Source of the DNA: Niabella drilacis
GTDB taxonomy: Bacteria > Bacteroidota > Bacteroidia > Chitinophagales > Chitinophagaceae
Length of the DNA stretch: 64,000 bases
Direction of reading: 5' to 3'
Assembly (NCBI RefSeq): GCF_900101395.1
Contig: NZ_FMZO01000009.1
Span: 147,074-211,073 of the forward strand
Part shown: piece after piece, positions 15,555-24,708 of the stretch
Numbering within the stretch: position 1 is the first letter of the stretch
Layout: every line of letters begins with the position of its first letter
Translations under genes and position numbers: made by a program
The notes under the pieces: model-generated
What the model was told of the DNA's origin: nothing
Seen by the model: only the letters and a program-made list of their open reading frames with translations
Databases searched by the model: none

Positions 15555-17690
15555 GCAGAAAGCATTGGGCTGCGCAGCCTGTCGCTAAAGTGTGCGATGG
15601 ATGAGCTAATTATAAAAATACCGCTACCGGTGATTGTGCATTGGAATAATAGCCATTTTATAGTTGTTTATAAGACAAACCCACGTACCGGCAGCATTTA
15701 TGTAGCTGACCCTGCCAAAGGTTATATCCGCTACCGAAAAGAAGAATTCGTCGCCAAATGGATCAAAAAAGCGGAGAAAGACAAAGGAATACTGATGGCC
15801 ATTGAGCCACAGGCCGATTTTTACCAGCGCCAGGGAGAAGAGCGTATTGAACGTAAAAAAACTTTTGAAAATTTCCTCGGTTATTTCCGGCCCTACAAAA
15901 AGAGCTTTATCAACCTGTTTGTGGTAATGCTGGTGGTAACCGCCTTACAGGGACTTTTACCCTTTATTTCCAAGGCCGTCATCGATGTAGGCATCCAAAC
16001 CCATGATGTGGATTTTATCACTATTGTACTTGTCGCCAATATTGCTATTTATGTGAGTATCCTATTGAGCAATATGGCAAGAGACTGGATCCTGCTGCAT
16101 GTAACCGCCCGGGTGAATATTGCGCTCATCTCGGATTACCTGATAAAGCTGATGCTGCTGCCCATTACCTTTTTTGAAAATAAGATGACGGGCGACATCC
16201 TGCAGCGGGCACAGGACCATGAACGCATCCGTTCATTTATTATGAACAACTCCATCAACATGATCTTTTCCACGCTCACTTTTTTGGTGTTTGGCGCTAT
16301 TCTTTTATTTTACAATACAACCATCTTTTATATTTTTTTAGGGGGAAGTACGCTGTATGTGGCTTGGGTATTGGGTTTTATGCGGCTGCGCAAAAAACTG
16401 GACTGGGAATATTTTGAGCTGGTATCCAAAAACCAGAGCTATTGGGTAGAGACTATTGGAAGCATCCAGGATATAAAGATCAATAACTACGAAAAACCCA
16501 AGCGCTGGAAATGGGAAGGTATACAGGCAAGGCTGTATAAAGTAAATGTACGTTCCCTCAACATCAATAATATCCAAAACCTGGGCGCCCAGTTTATCGA
16601 CAACATTAAAAACCTGTCCATTACGTTTTATTGCGCCGTAGCCGTTATAAAGGGAGAAATGACTTTTGGCGTAATGATCTCCACCCAGTTCATGATTGGT
16701 ATGCTGAACGGACCGGTGGTACAGCTGATCCAATTCCTGCTCTCCTACCAGTTTGCAAAAATCAGCTTTTTGCGGCTCAATGAAATACACCAGCTAAAGG
16801 ATGAGCATGAAGATGTGGGTACCAATCCCATCGACCTGCCGGAAAGCAAAACGCTGATCATCAGAAATCTTTCTTTTCAATATACACCAACGGCGCCGGC
16901 CGTTTTAAAAAATATATACCTCATCATCCCGGAGGGAAAGGTGACCGCCGTTGTAGGGGATAGCGGCAGTGGAAAATCGACCCTGCTCAAACTGGTATTA
17001 CGCCTGTACAAACCCTCTTTTGGCGAAATCCTGATCGGTAATATGAACATCAATAATATTAGCCTGAAGCAGTGGAGAGACAAGTGCGGCGCGGTAATGC
17101 AGGATGGAAAAATATTTAATGACACCATTCTGAATAATATTGTACTGGATGATGAAAAGGTGGACTATAAAAAATTAAAAAAGGCGTTAGATACCGCTAA
17201 TATAGCTGCCGAAATTGAACGGCTTCCCCTGGGATATCAAACAAAAATGGGAGAACAGGGGCGCGGACTAAGCGGTGGGCAAAAACAGCGGATACTGATT
17301 GCCCGGGCTTTATATAAGGACCCGGATTACCTGTTTTTTGATGAAGCCACCAATTCCCTTGACACCCTCAATGAGCAGAAGATTGTGGCGGCCCTGGACA
17401 ATGTTTTTAAAAATAAAACAGTAGTGGTTGTCGCTCATCGCCTAAGCACCATCCGTAAGGCGGATCAGATTGTTGTGATGCAGGATGGGCACATCGTGGA
17501 AGTCGGAAACCACGATAGCCTGATGCAGAAAAAAGGAAGATATTACCAGCTGGTTCAATCACAATTAGATCTGAGCAGTACCGTAATGACAGAAGCTCCC
17601 GTGGCAGCAATCAATGGAAAGGAAAGCGGAACTCCACCATTGCCCGAAAGCATAAAAAACCAAACAGAGAATGGAACCATTAGAGAATAA
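15384..17690 (+). CDS. Peptidase-containing ABC exporter (PCAT, C39 type)
   Basis: 768 residues. Residues 1-130 are a C39 leader peptidase with Gln11, Cys17 (MDCGPAC), His91 (NNSHFIVVY) and Asp109 (VADPAKG) all present, so it should cut after Gly-Gly. Residues ~160-450 carry six transmembrane helices (ABC exporter fold). The ATPase has Walker A GDSGSGKST, signature LSGGQKQR, Walker B YLFFDEATNSLD and the H-loop VVAHRLST. It processes and exports the GG-leader proteins encoded divergently. The 3' end overlaps the HlyD gene by 20 nt. An outer membrane TolC-like partner is not in the window. Confidence 0.95.
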   Translation: MKSYSFPCDRQLDMMDCGPACLKMIAKYYGKYYSLQHLRDKCGITKEGVSFLDLSHAAESIGLRSLSLKCAMDELIIKIPLPVIVHWNNSHFIVVYKTNPRTGSIYVADPAKGYIRYRKEEFVAKWIKKAEKDKGILMAIEPQADFYQRQGEERIERKKTFENFLGYFRPYKKSFINLFVVMLVVTALQGLLPFISKAVIDVGIQTHDVDFITIVLVANIAIYVSILLSNMARDWILLHVTARVNIALISDYLIKLMLLPITFFENKMTGDILQRAQDHERIRSFIMNNSINMIFSTLTFLVFGAILLFYNTTIFYIFLGGSTLYVAWVLGFMRLRKKLDWEYFELVSKNQSYWVETIGSIQDIKINNYEKPKRWKWEGIQARLYKVNVRSLNINNIQNLGAQFIDNIKNLSITFYCAVAVIKGEMTFGVMISTQFMIGMLNGPVVQLIQFLLSYQFAKISFLRLNEIHQLKDEHEDVGTNPIDLPESKTLIIRNLSFQYTPTAPAVLKNIYLIIPEGKVTAVVGDSGSGKSTLLKLVLRLYKPSFGEILIGNMNINNISLKQWRDKCGAVMQDGKIFNDTILNNIVLDDEKVDYKKLKKALDTANIAAEIERLPLGYQTKMGEQGRGLSGGQKQRILIARALYKDPDYLFFDEATNSLDTLNEQKIVAALDNVFKNKTVVVVAHRLSTIRKADQIVVMQDGHIVEVGNHDSLMQKKGRYYQLVQSQLDLSSTVMTEAPVAAINGKESGTPPLPESIKNQTENGTIRE

Positions 17691-19014
17691 TACGAAAGAT
17701 GATACGGCCGAAAAATACCTTGGTACAGAACGCACCGAAGAAGTAAGAGACATTATTGAACGTATGCCTGCAAAATTTGGCTTGCGTATCAGTTTGATCG
17801 TGATCTTTATTTTCCTGCTCCTGGTACTTTTTGGTTTTATCATCCGCTACCCGGATATCGTAAAAGGGCAGGTAACGGTAAATACGTCAATCGCCCCTGT
17901 AAAATTAGTGGCCAATGCTTCCGGAAAAATAAAATTGAATATCCGGAACTCCCAAACCCCGGTGCAAAGTGAAGAGGTTGTTGCTTATATAAAAAATGCG
18001 ACTTCGTATGATACGCTGAGGATGATAAAAGAAATCCTGGACACATATAACCCAAACAATAAAGGGAATACCAACATCTTATCTAAATTGCCATCTCAGG
18101 TTGCCTTGGGGGAACTGACTTCTAAGTATTATACTTTTTTGAGTAGCATGCATCAAATGGCCAATTTTAAAAATGACCGGTTATACGACAAGCAAATCGC
18201 CAGTCTTCAAAACCTCTATCAGCACCAGGTAAATGAGGAAAAAAACAGTATCGAAAGAATCGGGATTAATAGGGACAATCTGCAATATGCAGAGAAATTC
18301 CTTAAAAGAGATTCACAATTATTTGAATTGCGTGCGAGCTCTGAGGCTTCCCTTGATAAATCGAAAATGGACTACCTGAATAGCCGGGGCCAGCTTTCCA
18401 TTGCCCACAGCGGACAGATAGAAGCCGCAAAACAAGCCCAACAAACGATCAGCAAGATTACAGAAATTGACGTTCAGAAGAGTGAAAAGCGCAAGGAGGT
18501 AGAAATTACATTATTAGCTTCTTTTAATGATTTAATGGATAATATTGCCCTTTGGGAACAAAAATACCTGTTTAAAGCACCCTTTAAAGGAAGAGTACAA
18601 TTTTTGAAATTTTGGACAGATGATCAGTTTGTACAAGCACAGGAGCCGGTATTCACCATCGTTCCTGAAGCGGAGACTCCTTATGGGCAGGTACTGCTAC
18701 CGGCTGTTGGTGCCGGGAAAGTAACCGTAGGACAGGAAGTGATCATCAAGTTAGACGACTTCCCTTATAACGAATATGGTTCTATCACCGGAAAAGTGAA
18801 TACCATTTCTTTGACCACACAAACGGAACGAACGGCGCAGGGCGATGTAGAAATCTACCTGGTAACCGTAACGTTTCCCAACGGGCTTAGGACCAACTAT
18901 GGCAAACCTATTGCTTTCAGACATGAAGCAAAAGGGACAGCCGAAATTATTACCCGTGACCGCAGGTTAATTGAACGGCTGTTTGATAACCTGAAGTATG
19001 CTTTAAATAGATAG
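17671..19014 (+). CDS. HlyD-family periplasmic adaptor of the PCAT exporter
   Basis: 447 residues with one N-terminal transmembrane helix (about 38-60), a lipoyl/barrel-sandwich half (VNTSIAPVKLVANASGKIKLNI), a long coiled-coil hairpin (about 110-290) and the returning half with the HlyD hallmark FKAPFKGRVQFL. It ends with a beta-barrel domain (VGQEVIIKLDDFPYNEYGSITGKV). It bridges the inner-membrane exporter to an outer membrane channel. The 20-nt overlap with the exporter indicates translational coupling. Confidence 0.92.
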   Translation: MEPLENNTKDDTAEKYLGTERTEEVRDIIERMPAKFGLRISLIVIFIFLLLVLFGFIIRYPDIVKGQVTVNTSIAPVKLVANASGKIKLNIRNSQTPVQSEEVVAYIKNATSYDTLRMIKEILDTYNPNNKGNTNILSKLPSQVALGELTSKYYTFLSSMHQMANFKNDRLYDKQIASLQNLYQHQVNEEKNSIERIGINRDNLQYAEKFLKRDSQLFELRASSEASLDKSKMDYLNSRGQLSIAHSGQIEAAKQAQQTISKITEIDVQKSEKRKEVEITLLASFNDLMDNIALWEQKYLFKAPFKGRVQFLKFWTDDQFVQAQEPVFTIVPEAETPYGQVLLPAVGAGKVTVGQEVIIKLDDFPYNEYGSITGKVNTISLTTQTERTAQGDVEIYLVTVTFPNGLRTNYGKPIAFRHEAKGTAEIITRDRRLIERLFDNLKYALNR

Positions 19015-19068
19015 TCTCCTCTCTCTAAGCGATGTCGCCAATTTGGCTTCTTTGCCATGCTTAAAACG

Positions 19069-19083
19069 CTGGGCGCCGCCCAG
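19069..19083. terminator. Hairpin between convergent hlyD-like and MBL genes
   Basis: CTGGGC / GCCCAG with a 3-nt loop, in the 97-nt gap between convergent genes. The T-run is poor (CAGTTTC on +), so termination strength is uncertain. Confidence 0.4.
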
Positions 19084-19111
19084 CAGTTTCATCAGCATAT
19101 TTTCAAATTAA

Positions 19112-20515
19112 TTACCCAAGCCCTATCTCAAAATGCCGTTCAGGGATCAGCACATCTACAAATCCTTTTTTTACCAGGCGCTGCTTAAACGCTACCTGCA
19201 CATCCGGCTCCCCATGTACAAGAAATAACTGCTTAACAGCATTGGGATCCTGGCAGGCCAGCCACTGGCTCATATCTTCATAATCGCCATGGGCGCTCAT
19301 GCTCCGGATCTGACCAATTTCGGCATTCACCTGGTGTTCCACACCAAAGATGCCCACTTCCTTTACGCCCGCCAGCAGCCTGCCTCCCAGCGAATGCGGC
19401 TCACAGTACCCGGTCATTACAATGGCATTGCGTGAGTTCTCAATATTATTACTGATATGATGCTTCACCCTTCCGGCATCTGCCATACCACTGGCAGAAA
19501 TAATGACCATGGGGCCATTTTTAAAGTTCAGGGATTTGGATTCATCCACCGATTTGACATACCCAAGACCCGGGAAGCTAAAGGGATCGTCATCATTCTT
19601 TAACACGTTTTGAATCTGCCGGTTAAAGTAAAGAGGGAACCGTTTCACAACATCCGTTGCTTCAATACTCAGCGGGCTGTCTACATAGAACGGGATCTTC
19701 GGAAGCAGGTTTTGCGCTTCAAGCTGGTTGAGCGCGTAAAGGAGCTCCTGCGTGCGGCCCACGCTGAACGCAGGAAAAATGAGCTTTCCTTTCCGCTCCA
19801 CGCAAACCTTGTTGATCCACTCCAGCAGCATCTGCGGTGTATCTTTAATATCCTCATGCAGACTGTTACCGTAGGTAGACTCCATAATGATATAATCTGC
19901 CTGTGGAAATACTTCCGGCGACCGGAGGATCACATCCCGGTACCGGCCCAGGTCTCCGCTGAAAGTGATCCGTGTTTCTTTATTATCTTCTTTGATCTGC
20001 AGATGCACACACTGGCTTCCAATAATATGACCGGCATCGGTGAACATGACCCTTACTCCATCCAGCACATCAAACCAAAGGTTATATTCCCTTGCTTCAA
20101 ACAACCCCATCGCTCTTTTTGCATCCTCAACCGTGTACAGGGGGCGCAATAGTTCCGACGGAGCCCCCTGCCTTTTTTTCTCCAAAAAGCGCATATCACT
20201 TTCCTGTATCTCTGCGCTATCCATCAGTAATATATTGGTAAGATCCTTTGTTGCAGGAGAGCAGAATATCTTTCCACCAAACCCTTCCTTCACCAGCTTC
20301 GGGATCAGCCCTGAATGATCGATATGCGCATGGGAAAGGATCATAACATCTACCTCACTGCTGATGAACCCAAAATCCCGGTTCAGGGAATCAGTACGGT
20401 CGCCCATGCCCTGGTACATACCGCAATCCAGTAATATTTTTTTCCCGTTCTTCAGGGTGATCAGGTGTTTTGAGCCGGTTACGGTTTGTGCGGCACCATG
20501 AAAGGCAATCTTCAT
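19112..20515 (-). CDS. MBL-fold beta-CASP hydrolase (RNA-processing exonuclease-like)
   Basis: 467 residues. The metallo-beta-lactamase core has the zinc motif SHAHIDHSG at about residue 60, further ligands in DAGHIIGS and SGDLGR, then a beta-CASP insert (MESTYGN, PAFSVGRTQELLYAL) and an RMMBL end with ISASGMADAGRVKHH, SMSAHGDY and LVHGEP. This is the family of bacterial and archaeal beta-CASP ribonucleases and CPSF73-like proteins. Cytosolic. It lies alone between the exporter operon and a 278-nt gap. Confidence 0.9.
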   Translation of the reverse strand: MKIAFHGAAQTVTGSKHLITLKNGKKILLDCGMYQGMGDRTDSLNRDFGFISSEVDVMILSHAHIDHSGLIPKLVKEGFGGKIFCSPATKDLTNILLMDSAEIQESDMRFLEKKRQGAPSELLRPLYTVEDAKRAMGLFEAREYNLWFDVLDGVRVMFTDAGHIIGSQCVHLQIKEDNKETRITFSGDLGRYRDVILRSPEVFPQADYIIMESTYGNSLHEDIKDTPQMLLEWINKVCVERKGKLIFPAFSVGRTQELLYALNQLEAQNLLPKIPFYVDSPLSIEATDVVKRFPLYFNRQIQNVLKNDDDPFSFPGLGYVKSVDESKSLNFKNGPMVIISASGMADAGRVKHHISNNIENSRNAIVMTGYCEPHSLGGRLLAGVKEVGIFGVEHQVNAEIGQIRSMSAHGDYEDMSQWLACQDPNAVKQLFLVHGEPDVQVAFKQRLVKKGFVDVLIPERHFEIGLG

Positions 20516-20793
20516 ATCGTTTTACTTTATTTTTTGGATAAGATCTGTATTACCTAAACAAGATAAAGAAAGAATTGATAATGTGCATCATTTTAATTCA
20601 TTTTTGGGCTTTTAGGGATCAGCGGTCCGTCGCCTGCTATCGTTCACTTTAAACGACCTTTCAACAATTCATCCCAAGCCCTGGATCTGCAAGAAGTGAA
20701 ACGTATGGTCCGAGAACGCGGGCTACCGGTGAAAAATAAATTGGCTTCTCTCAAACCGCCACGGTTTCATCAGGTATAAAACACGGGGCCCCT
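20516..20793. other. Intergenic region, nothing recognised
   Basis: 278 nt upstream of the MBL gene and downstream of the hotdog gene. I see no gene, strong hairpin or consensus promoter. Confidence 0.4.
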
Positions 20794-21273
20794 TCAGCTC
20801 TTTGCCCTGAACGACCAGGTAATGCGGAACACAGCTACCGGCACACCCTGTTCATTAACGCCACGGGAAGTTGCCGTGAACTGCTGCGGCAGGTCTTCAT
20901 CAACAGCCCGCTGAACAGTATTGCGAAGCGCTTCTCCGTCCGTACAGGTAAATACAGTGTTCCCTGTTGCTTTCTTAAAATACTCCGACTCCAGCTTTAC
21001 CACCAGCAGGGCTATCTTAACCGGGTGCTCCAGGGTAGCTGCCATAGCCAGCACACCGGTGCTCAGCTCTGCCGCCATTGCCAGAGCGGCAAAATAAGTA
21101 GACCGGAACGGGTTCCTGGTCATCCACCGGTAAGGTACGGATACCGTACACGCCTTTGGATCTGCTGCACAGACCCGCAATCCGGCAGCCAGCGCAAGTG
21201 GTAGCCTGGACAATAAAAACATCCTGAATTTTACAGGATGTTTTAAGATCTTAAAAAATGTATCGGGCTGCAT
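20794..21273 (-). CDS. DUF4442 hotdog-fold protein (thioesterase-like)
   Basis: 159 residues. The pattern VRVCAADPKACTVSVPYRWMTRNPFRSTYFAALAMAAELSTG matches the DUF4442/YiiD-C hotdog family: a central helix NPFRSTYFAALAMAAELSTG packed on a sheet, followed by YFKKATGNTVFTC. Members are putative acyl-thioesterases. No clear catalytic Asp/Glu can be assigned by eye. It follows the thioredoxin gene by 23 nt on the same strand. Confidence 0.75.
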   Translation of the reverse strand: MQPDTFFKILKHPVKFRMFLLSRLPLALAAGLRVCAADPKACTVSVPYRWMTRNPFRSTYFAALAMAAELSTGVLAMAATLEHPVKIALLVVKLESEYFKKATGNTVFTCTDGEALRNTVQRAVDEDLPQQFTATSRGVNEQGVPVAVFRITWSFRAKS

Positions 21274-21296
21274 GAAACGGAATTTATAACCGGGAT

Positions 21297-21794
21297 TTAT
21301 TCTTTATACTTCCCGGGATCCAGCGCCCCGGGTGTCCAGTTCATCAAAAAATCAGATACCTTTTCTTTACTATACCCCTTGCCTTCCTCCAGGTATCCCG
21401 AGTTTTGGGTATGCAGCAGTTTCCCGTTTTTATCCAGGACCAGGAATACCGGGAAGCCAAAACGCTGGGGAAAGCTATAGGATGCCAGTACGGGCAGGTT
21501 TTTGTTCTCCTTGCTGTAATTAAGATGATATACGATATAGGATCTTTTCAAAAGAGAATCGGCAACGGTATCCGTTTTTGTAAACTGATCGAACCGCGCG
21601 CACCAGATACACCAGTTCCCTCCTATCTGCACCAGTACATGCTTGTTTTCTTTTTTTGCCCGGGACACAGCGCTCCGGATCCCTTCCTGCGCATCGGCAG
21701 CCGGATCATAGGCCCGAAAAGTTTTGAGATCCTGGGCGTTTGCCGTTATAACCGTAACAGCAAAAATGGTTAAAAGTAAAAGCTGTTTCTTCAT
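21297..21794 (-). CDS. Periplasmic thioredoxin-fold protein
   Basis: 165 residues from the ATG at 21794 (MKKQLLLLTIFAVTVITANAQ signal peptide). An earlier in-frame start would place 11 residues before the signal and overlap the -7 element. The mature domain has VLVQIGGNWCIWCARFDQF, a thioredoxin CxxC of the DUF255/thioredoxin_7 type, then FPQRFGFPVFLVLDKNGKLLHTQ with the cis-Pro region. Likely a periplasmic thiol-disulfide protein of unknown partner. Confidence 0.87.
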   Translation of the reverse strand: MKKQLLLLTIFAVTVITANAQDLKTFRAYDPAADAQEGIRSAVSRAKKENKHVLVQIGGNWCIWCARFDQFTKTDTVADSLLKRSYIVYHLNYSKENKNLPVLASYSFPQRFGFPVFLVLDKNGKLLHTQNSGYLEEGKGYSKEKVSDFLMNWTPGALDPGKYKE

Positions 21795-21824
21795 TATTAA
21801 TTGCGGGTTAAGTATTTCCGGCAA

Positions 21825-21832
21825 CAAATATA
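21825..21832 (-). promoter_or_regulatory. -7 element TATATTTG for the thioredoxin gene
   Basis: Exact TAnnTTTG on the minus strand, 30 nt before the chosen ATG at 21794. It separates the thioredoxin/DUF4442 pair from the upstream TonB receptor gene and supports the shorter start. No convincing TTG upstream. Confidence 0.5.
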
Positions 21833-21844
21833 ACTACAGATCTG

Positions 21845-24232
21845 CTATTTAACGTTCCAGCTAAAAGGCAGGATCAGTTTTGCTGTAAAATTCCGCCCCA
21901 TGTTAAACACACCGGCACGCCCGGTTACGGGATTCTCCGGTGCATACTTCAGCCGGCTCAGGTGCTGCTGGTAGGCTACATCCCCGATGTTACTAACGGC
22001 TAAGATCACAGCCGCCCGTTTCACACCGCCCAGGTAAATATCGCTGCCCAGCCCGGCATTGAACAGGGTGTAGCCGGATGTTGCCGTTTCTGTATTATAC
22101 CCCGAAAAGAAATGCTGCTGTGCCGCAACATTATCCATTTCGACCTTTGCATAAAAATTCCTGAAGGCCTTCAGCTGCGTTGGGAACTCAGCCCTCAGCA
22201 CCGTTAACAGGCGCAGCGGAGCAATCAAAGGAAGGTTGTCTGAGCCGTCTACTGCTTTTGTAAACGTTCCTTTTGTCCAGCTGAAGGCATTTTCAAAATG
22301 CAGCCAGTCCAGCGGGTGCGGGTGAATATCCAGGGTTGCCTCCACCCCCAGCAGGTTTGCACTTTGCTGGGTAAACCGGTATGCCGCCACGTCCCCGATC
22401 AGGGAATCGTTTCCGGAGCCCGTCAGCAGTTTCTGATAATAGATATAATTATTGATATGATTGATATACGGCGATACATTCAGCGAAACATGCTGCGTAT
22501 TCACATCCAGCCCAAGATCAAATGCATAGGCATCTTCGCTCTTAAGATCCGCATTGCCGATCTCATAACGGAAAGTACCTTCATGAACACCATTGGCTGC
22601 CAGTTCTGCCATGTTGGGAGCCCGGAACCCCTTGCTGGCATTTGCTTTCAGTGTGATGTTGGCGTTAAAATCATGCGCCAGCCCAACGCTGCCCGAAAAA
22701 CTGGACAGCTTCTTTGTAAACGGCTGAAATTTTTCTGTACCCTCCTCAAAGGTCTGCTTACCACTGATGCTGCGGTTATCAAACCGCAGTCCCCCGCTCA
22801 GGGTAGTGTTGCTAAATGTTTTGGAAGCATACCCATATATACCCATGTCCGATAAGCGATAGTCCGGGATCAGCGCTTCTTCGGCCCCGTTCCTGTTTTG
22901 CTGGCTCATCCCGTTCAGGCCCAGGGAAGTTTTCCAGCCGTTGATCTGTGGTAAATGATACGCCGCGCTATAATTAATCGTCTTCAGGTCAAAATAGGCT
23001 TCCGGGACCGAAGGTGCTTCAACATCCCCGAACTCCCTGCGCTGGTTTCGCTGAAATCCCGCCAGGAAGGTGATCCGGCCTCCGTTATCCAGGGAAACAC
23101 CATTGTCTAAAGCCGCTTTAAAATGTTGTACCCGCTGATTGGGTATCAGGGGAGTTTTTCCTGTCAGCAGTTGATCACCCGGTTCATATCCCTCCAGGAC
23201 CAGCCGGCCTTCCGCATCCCGCTCTCCTTCAACCATACCAACGTGCTGATCAAAGCTTGACAGGATCAAATGCGAATATCCCCAGGACCGGTTCAGCCCC
23301 AGGTAACCGCCAAAATTCTTTTCATTAAAGCGGCTGTTCAGCACATCCCCGTCATAACGGTTTTTATAGTCACCGGCACTTTTAAGACTTCCGTAGGCAT
23401 TCCAGTTAAACCCGTGCACATTCCCGGCAATGTTGGCATACCCTCCCTGCATATTGTTATTACTGTTAAGGCTCCCGGAAAGACGGCCCCTGATGGTATT
23501 CTCCGGTACGGGGATATTTGTCAGAATATTCAATACTCCTCCAATGGCATCGCTTCCATACATCAGCGACGCCGGTCCCCGTAACACTTCGATCTTTTGT
23601 GCGCTGTATTCATCCAGCTCCACTCCATGTTCATCGCCCCACTGCTGCCCCTCCTGACGTACCCCATCATTTAAAGTAACTACCCGGTTATAGCCGAGCC
23701 CGCGGATAGAGGGTTTGGCAATAGCAGGCCCCGTGGTAATAATGGATACGCCAGGCACTTTGGCCACCGCATCCAGCAAACCGGTTCCGGAAGATTGCTG
23801 CAGCTCCTTTTGTGATAAGACAGAGATATGTGTAGGCGCGTGTTTTAGCTGGGTAGAGGAGGATACCCCGGTAACCACTACTGCCTCGTTCTCAACTACG
23901 GCAACGGCGAGCCTGAAATCCTGTATGGTAGCCCCGTTAATAACCACAGCGCCTACAAAAGACCGGTACCCCACATAAGATACCGTAATCACAAACCGGC
24001 CATTGGGCAAAGACCGAACAGCGTAGGCACCATCCCGGCCGGCAACAACATCTATTTTCAGGTCGGGCAACGAGATGGTGGCCTCGGGCAACGGCAGTCC
24101 CGTTGAAACATCCACAACCAGTCCCCGGAGGGAGCCCCCGGGTATTTCTTCTTTTCCAGTTAAGGGGGTAGCATTCCCCATCAAAAAAACAATCCATTGC
24201 AGGACGATCAGTCCCCATATTTTCTTTTGCAT
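21845..24232 (-). CDS. TonB-dependent outer membrane receptor
   Basis: 795 residues. Signal peptide, then a carboxypeptidase-like regulatory domain (LRGLVVDVSTGLPLPEATISL ... VSYVGYRS), then the plug (KHAPTHISVLSQKELQQ, GPAIAKPSIRGLGYNRVVTLNDGVRQEGQQWG, IEVLRGPASLMYGSDAIGGVLNIL) and a 22-strand barrel ending RNFTAKLILPFSW. QQWGDEHGVELDEY in the plug is typical of receptors annotated for copper/zinc or siderophores (ZnuD-like). The gene directly upstream encodes a small His/Cys-containing protein, which also hints at a metal substrate. Substrate unproven. Confidence 0.9.
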   Translation of the reverse strand: MQKKIWGLIVLQWIVFLMGNATPLTGKEEIPGGSLRGLVVDVSTGLPLPEATISLPDLKIDVVAGRDGAYAVRSLPNGRFVITVSYVGYRSFVGAVVINGATIQDFRLAVAVVENEAVVVTGVSSSTQLKHAPTHISVLSQKELQQSSGTGLLDAVAKVPGVSIITTGPAIAKPSIRGLGYNRVVTLNDGVRQEGQQWGDEHGVELDEYSAQKIEVLRGPASLMYGSDAIGGVLNILTNIPVPENTIRGRLSGSLNSNNNMQGGYANIAGNVHGFNWNAYGSLKSAGDYKNRYDGDVLNSRFNEKNFGGYLGLNRSWGYSHLILSSFDQHVGMVEGERDAEGRLVLEGYEPGDQLLTGKTPLIPNQRVQHFKAALDNGVSLDNGGRITFLAGFQRNQRREFGDVEAPSVPEAYFDLKTINYSAAYHLPQINGWKTSLGLNGMSQQNRNGAEEALIPDYRLSDMGIYGYASKTFSNTTLSGGLRFDNRSISGKQTFEEGTEKFQPFTKKLSSFSGSVGLAHDFNANITLKANASKGFRAPNMAELAANGVHEGTFRYEIGNADLKSEDAYAFDLGLDVNTQHVSLNVSPYINHINNYIYYQKLLTGSGNDSLIGDVAAYRFTQQSANLLGVEATLDIHPHPLDWLHFENAFSWTKGTFTKAVDGSDNLPLIAPLRLLTVLRAEFPTQLKAFRNFYAKVEMDNVAAQQHFFSGYNTETATSGYTLFNAGLGSDIYLGGVKRAAVILAVSNIGDVAYQQHLSRLKYAPENPVTGRAGVFNMGRNFTAKLILPFSWNVK

Positions 24233-24308
24233 CCATTACATTTAATAAATAGAAAAAGCATGGTTTATAAAACCATTATCCCGGTGTTTAAAGGCAGCTT
24301 CTTTATTA

Positions 24309-24644
24309 TTAAATGCTGGGCGGCCCCCTCAAAGTGACAGGCGCCGATGTACGAAAAAAAGGACCGGCAGTTTCCCTGATGAGGAACTCATTGACCGGTG
24401 CCGGGGCAACCGGTTCAGGAAACGGGTCCGCTTCCAAAAACGGAACCGTAGTTTCGATGTTTATAAACCCGCAACTGTACTCAAAAGTACCGATGCTCTT
24501 CTGATGGGTACCGACGCCACTAAAAAGCTGATCCTTGTGGTGCGTAAAAGCATCGTGCAGGTAGATCCTGGGCGTAACGCCGATAGTAAAAACTACCAGC
24601 ATTATCCACCCCATAAAATAGTTTATCCTGCTATGCGTTTTCAA
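24309..24644 (-). CDS. Small membrane-anchored His/Cys protein upstream of TonB receptor
   Basis: 111 residues starting at a TTG (MKTHSRINYF); an alternative ATG at 24614 would remove the basic n-region. One helix (about 12-25), then LHDAFTHHKDQ and a lone Cys in YSCGFINIETTVPF. Proteins of about this size with HD..HH near a signal-like helix are common just upstream of TonB receptors in Bacteroidota. The His cluster suggests metal binding. It lies 76 nt upstream of the receptor on the same strand and shares the promoter at 24662. Confidence 0.6.
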   Translation of the reverse strand: MKTHSRINYFMGWIMLVVFTIGVTPRIYLHDAFTHHKDQLFSGVGTHQKSIGTFEYSCGFINIETTVPFLEADPFPEPVAPAPVNEFLIRETAGPFFRTSAPVTLRGPPSI

Positions 24645-24661
24645 TTTTTGAATCCTTGTTG

Positions 24662-24669
24662 CAAAAATA
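24662..24669 (-). promoter_or_regulatory. -7 element TATTTTTG for the receptor operon
   Basis: Exact TAnnTTTG on the minus strand, 17 nt before the TTG start at 24644. No obvious -33 TTG at 20 nt. Candidate promoter for the small protein and TonB receptor. Confidence 0.5.
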
Positions 24670-24708
24670 GCATTCTATTCTTACACCTGGACTAAAAATG
24701 GAAATTTT

